Positions 63,770-64,000 of a stretch of 64,000 nucleotides of DNA are shown here, piece by piece (the first letter of the stretch is position 1; each line of letters starts with the position of its first letter). The position numbers and the translations under genes were made by a program. Location of the stretch: NCBI RefSeq assembly GCF_030518155.1, contig NZ_JAULRU010000215.1, forward strand, positions 62,001 through 126,000, in the 5' to 3' direction. The notes under the pieces are model-generated. The model worked only from the letters and a program-made list of their open reading frames with translations, did no database searches and had not been told where the DNA came from. Origin of the DNA: Gilvimarinus gilvus. GTDB lineage: Bacteria > Pseudomonadota > Gammaproteobacteria > Pseudomonadales > Cellvibrionaceae.

Positions 63770-64000
63770 ATGAGTATTTGGCAGTTTGAACCCTTTACCT
63801 ACGACACACGCAGCGGTGAACTCAGCGCGCGCAACCAGTCGGCCGTCGTACTCCGTCATAAAGTGGCACAGCTGATTTCCTACCTGATCGAGCATCGTGA
63901 ACGGCCTGTCAGTAAAGAAGAACTGCTGGATAAATTGTGGCAACACGGTGACTACCGCGAGCGTTCGCTCACCCAAAGCATTCGCGAGTTGCGCCAGGCA
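63770..64000 (+). CDS. CadC-like winged-helix regulator (3' end outside window)
   Basis: The first 77 residues of a rightward gene cut by the window edge. They form an OmpR/PhoB-type winged helix: MSIWQFEPFTYDTRSGEL, LRHKVAQLISYLIEHRERP, KEELLDKLWQHGDYRERS and LTQSIRELRQA. This is the DNA-binding start seen in membrane-bound CadC-like regulators such as the one at 23910. It is divergent from the CcdA-TlpA-cytochrome b561 operon and is the likely local regulator. A shadow reading on the opposite strand is rejected. Confidence 0.85.
   Translation, partial: MSIWQFEPFTYDTRSGELSARNQSAVVLRHKVAQLISYLIEHRERPVSKEELLDKLWQHGDYRERSLTQSIRELRQA

Noticed and set aside
63710-63976. 88-residue minus-strand open frame at the right edge
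   Set aside because: The plus strand encodes a clear winged-helix domain over the same bases, so this is its shadow.

Overview
The window reads as chromosome of a Gram-negative, polysaccharide-degrading gammaproteobacterium, most likely of the Cellvibrionales type (relatives of Saccharophagus, Teredinibacter and Cellvibrio). Three things suggest this: a glycoside hydrolase locus, the Pseudomonas-like order dcd - mrp/apbC - metG - rsx, and many outer-membrane, lipoprotein and c-di-GMP genes. This placement is inference from gene content. I saw no tRNA, rRNA, CRISPR array or intact transposase.

Layout. 1-5.1 kb: a leftward operon for a ThuA-like protein, a secreted nucleoside hydrolase, a secreted GH5 and a GH3 beta-glycosidase, facing a divergent Nudix-type (NrtR-like) regulator. 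6-12.2 kb: a small outer-membrane barrel, dcd, a ChbG-like deacetylase, the Fe-S carrier ATPase apbC/mrp and metG. 12.4-18.4 kb: the complete rsxABCDGE electron-transport operon behind a structured leader. 18.6-26 kb: mscS, a 257-bp MITE-like element inserted exactly at the mscS stop codon, a GGDEF-EAL protein, a CSS-type EAL phosphodiesterase and a large membrane-bound CadC-like regulator. 26-29.2 kb: small envelope proteins and the FMN transferase apbE, which could flavinylate RsxG and RsxD. 29.3-38.7 kb: a nine-gene operon of TPR and coiled-coil envelope proteins with an ExbB/TolQ protein, two unequal ExbD/TolR proteins and an AgmX/PglI-type TonB-like protein. It looks like a proton-driven envelope motor of the Agl/Glt or Tol/Exb kind with unknown cargo. 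38.7-48.3 kb: an accessory stretch of repeats and single genes, mostly rightward. It includes a HEPN-like protein, a DUF4336 protein, an M48 protease fused to a type IV pilin domain, a NERD nuclease-like protein and methyltransferases. 48.4-55.3 kb: DUF1801, an MshA-like pilin, DUF4174, a GlxA/DJ-1/TetR/MBL-hydrolase group and a Gly/Cys-rich protein. 55.3-58.8 kb: a sialate-O-acetylesterase-like enzyme and a DASS transporter. 58.9-63.7 kb: a tightly overlapped leftward redox operon (CcdA/DsbD-like, TlpA-like thioredoxin, two thioredoxin-like proteins, cytochrome b561, a DUF4405-DUF2271-like protein with a flavinylation motif, and an esterase). A divergent CadC-like regulator runs off the right edge.

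The strongest candidates for poorly described biology are the ExbB-ExbD-ExbD-AgmX-TPR operon, the flavin/heme/thiol operon at the right end, and the M48-pilin fusion.
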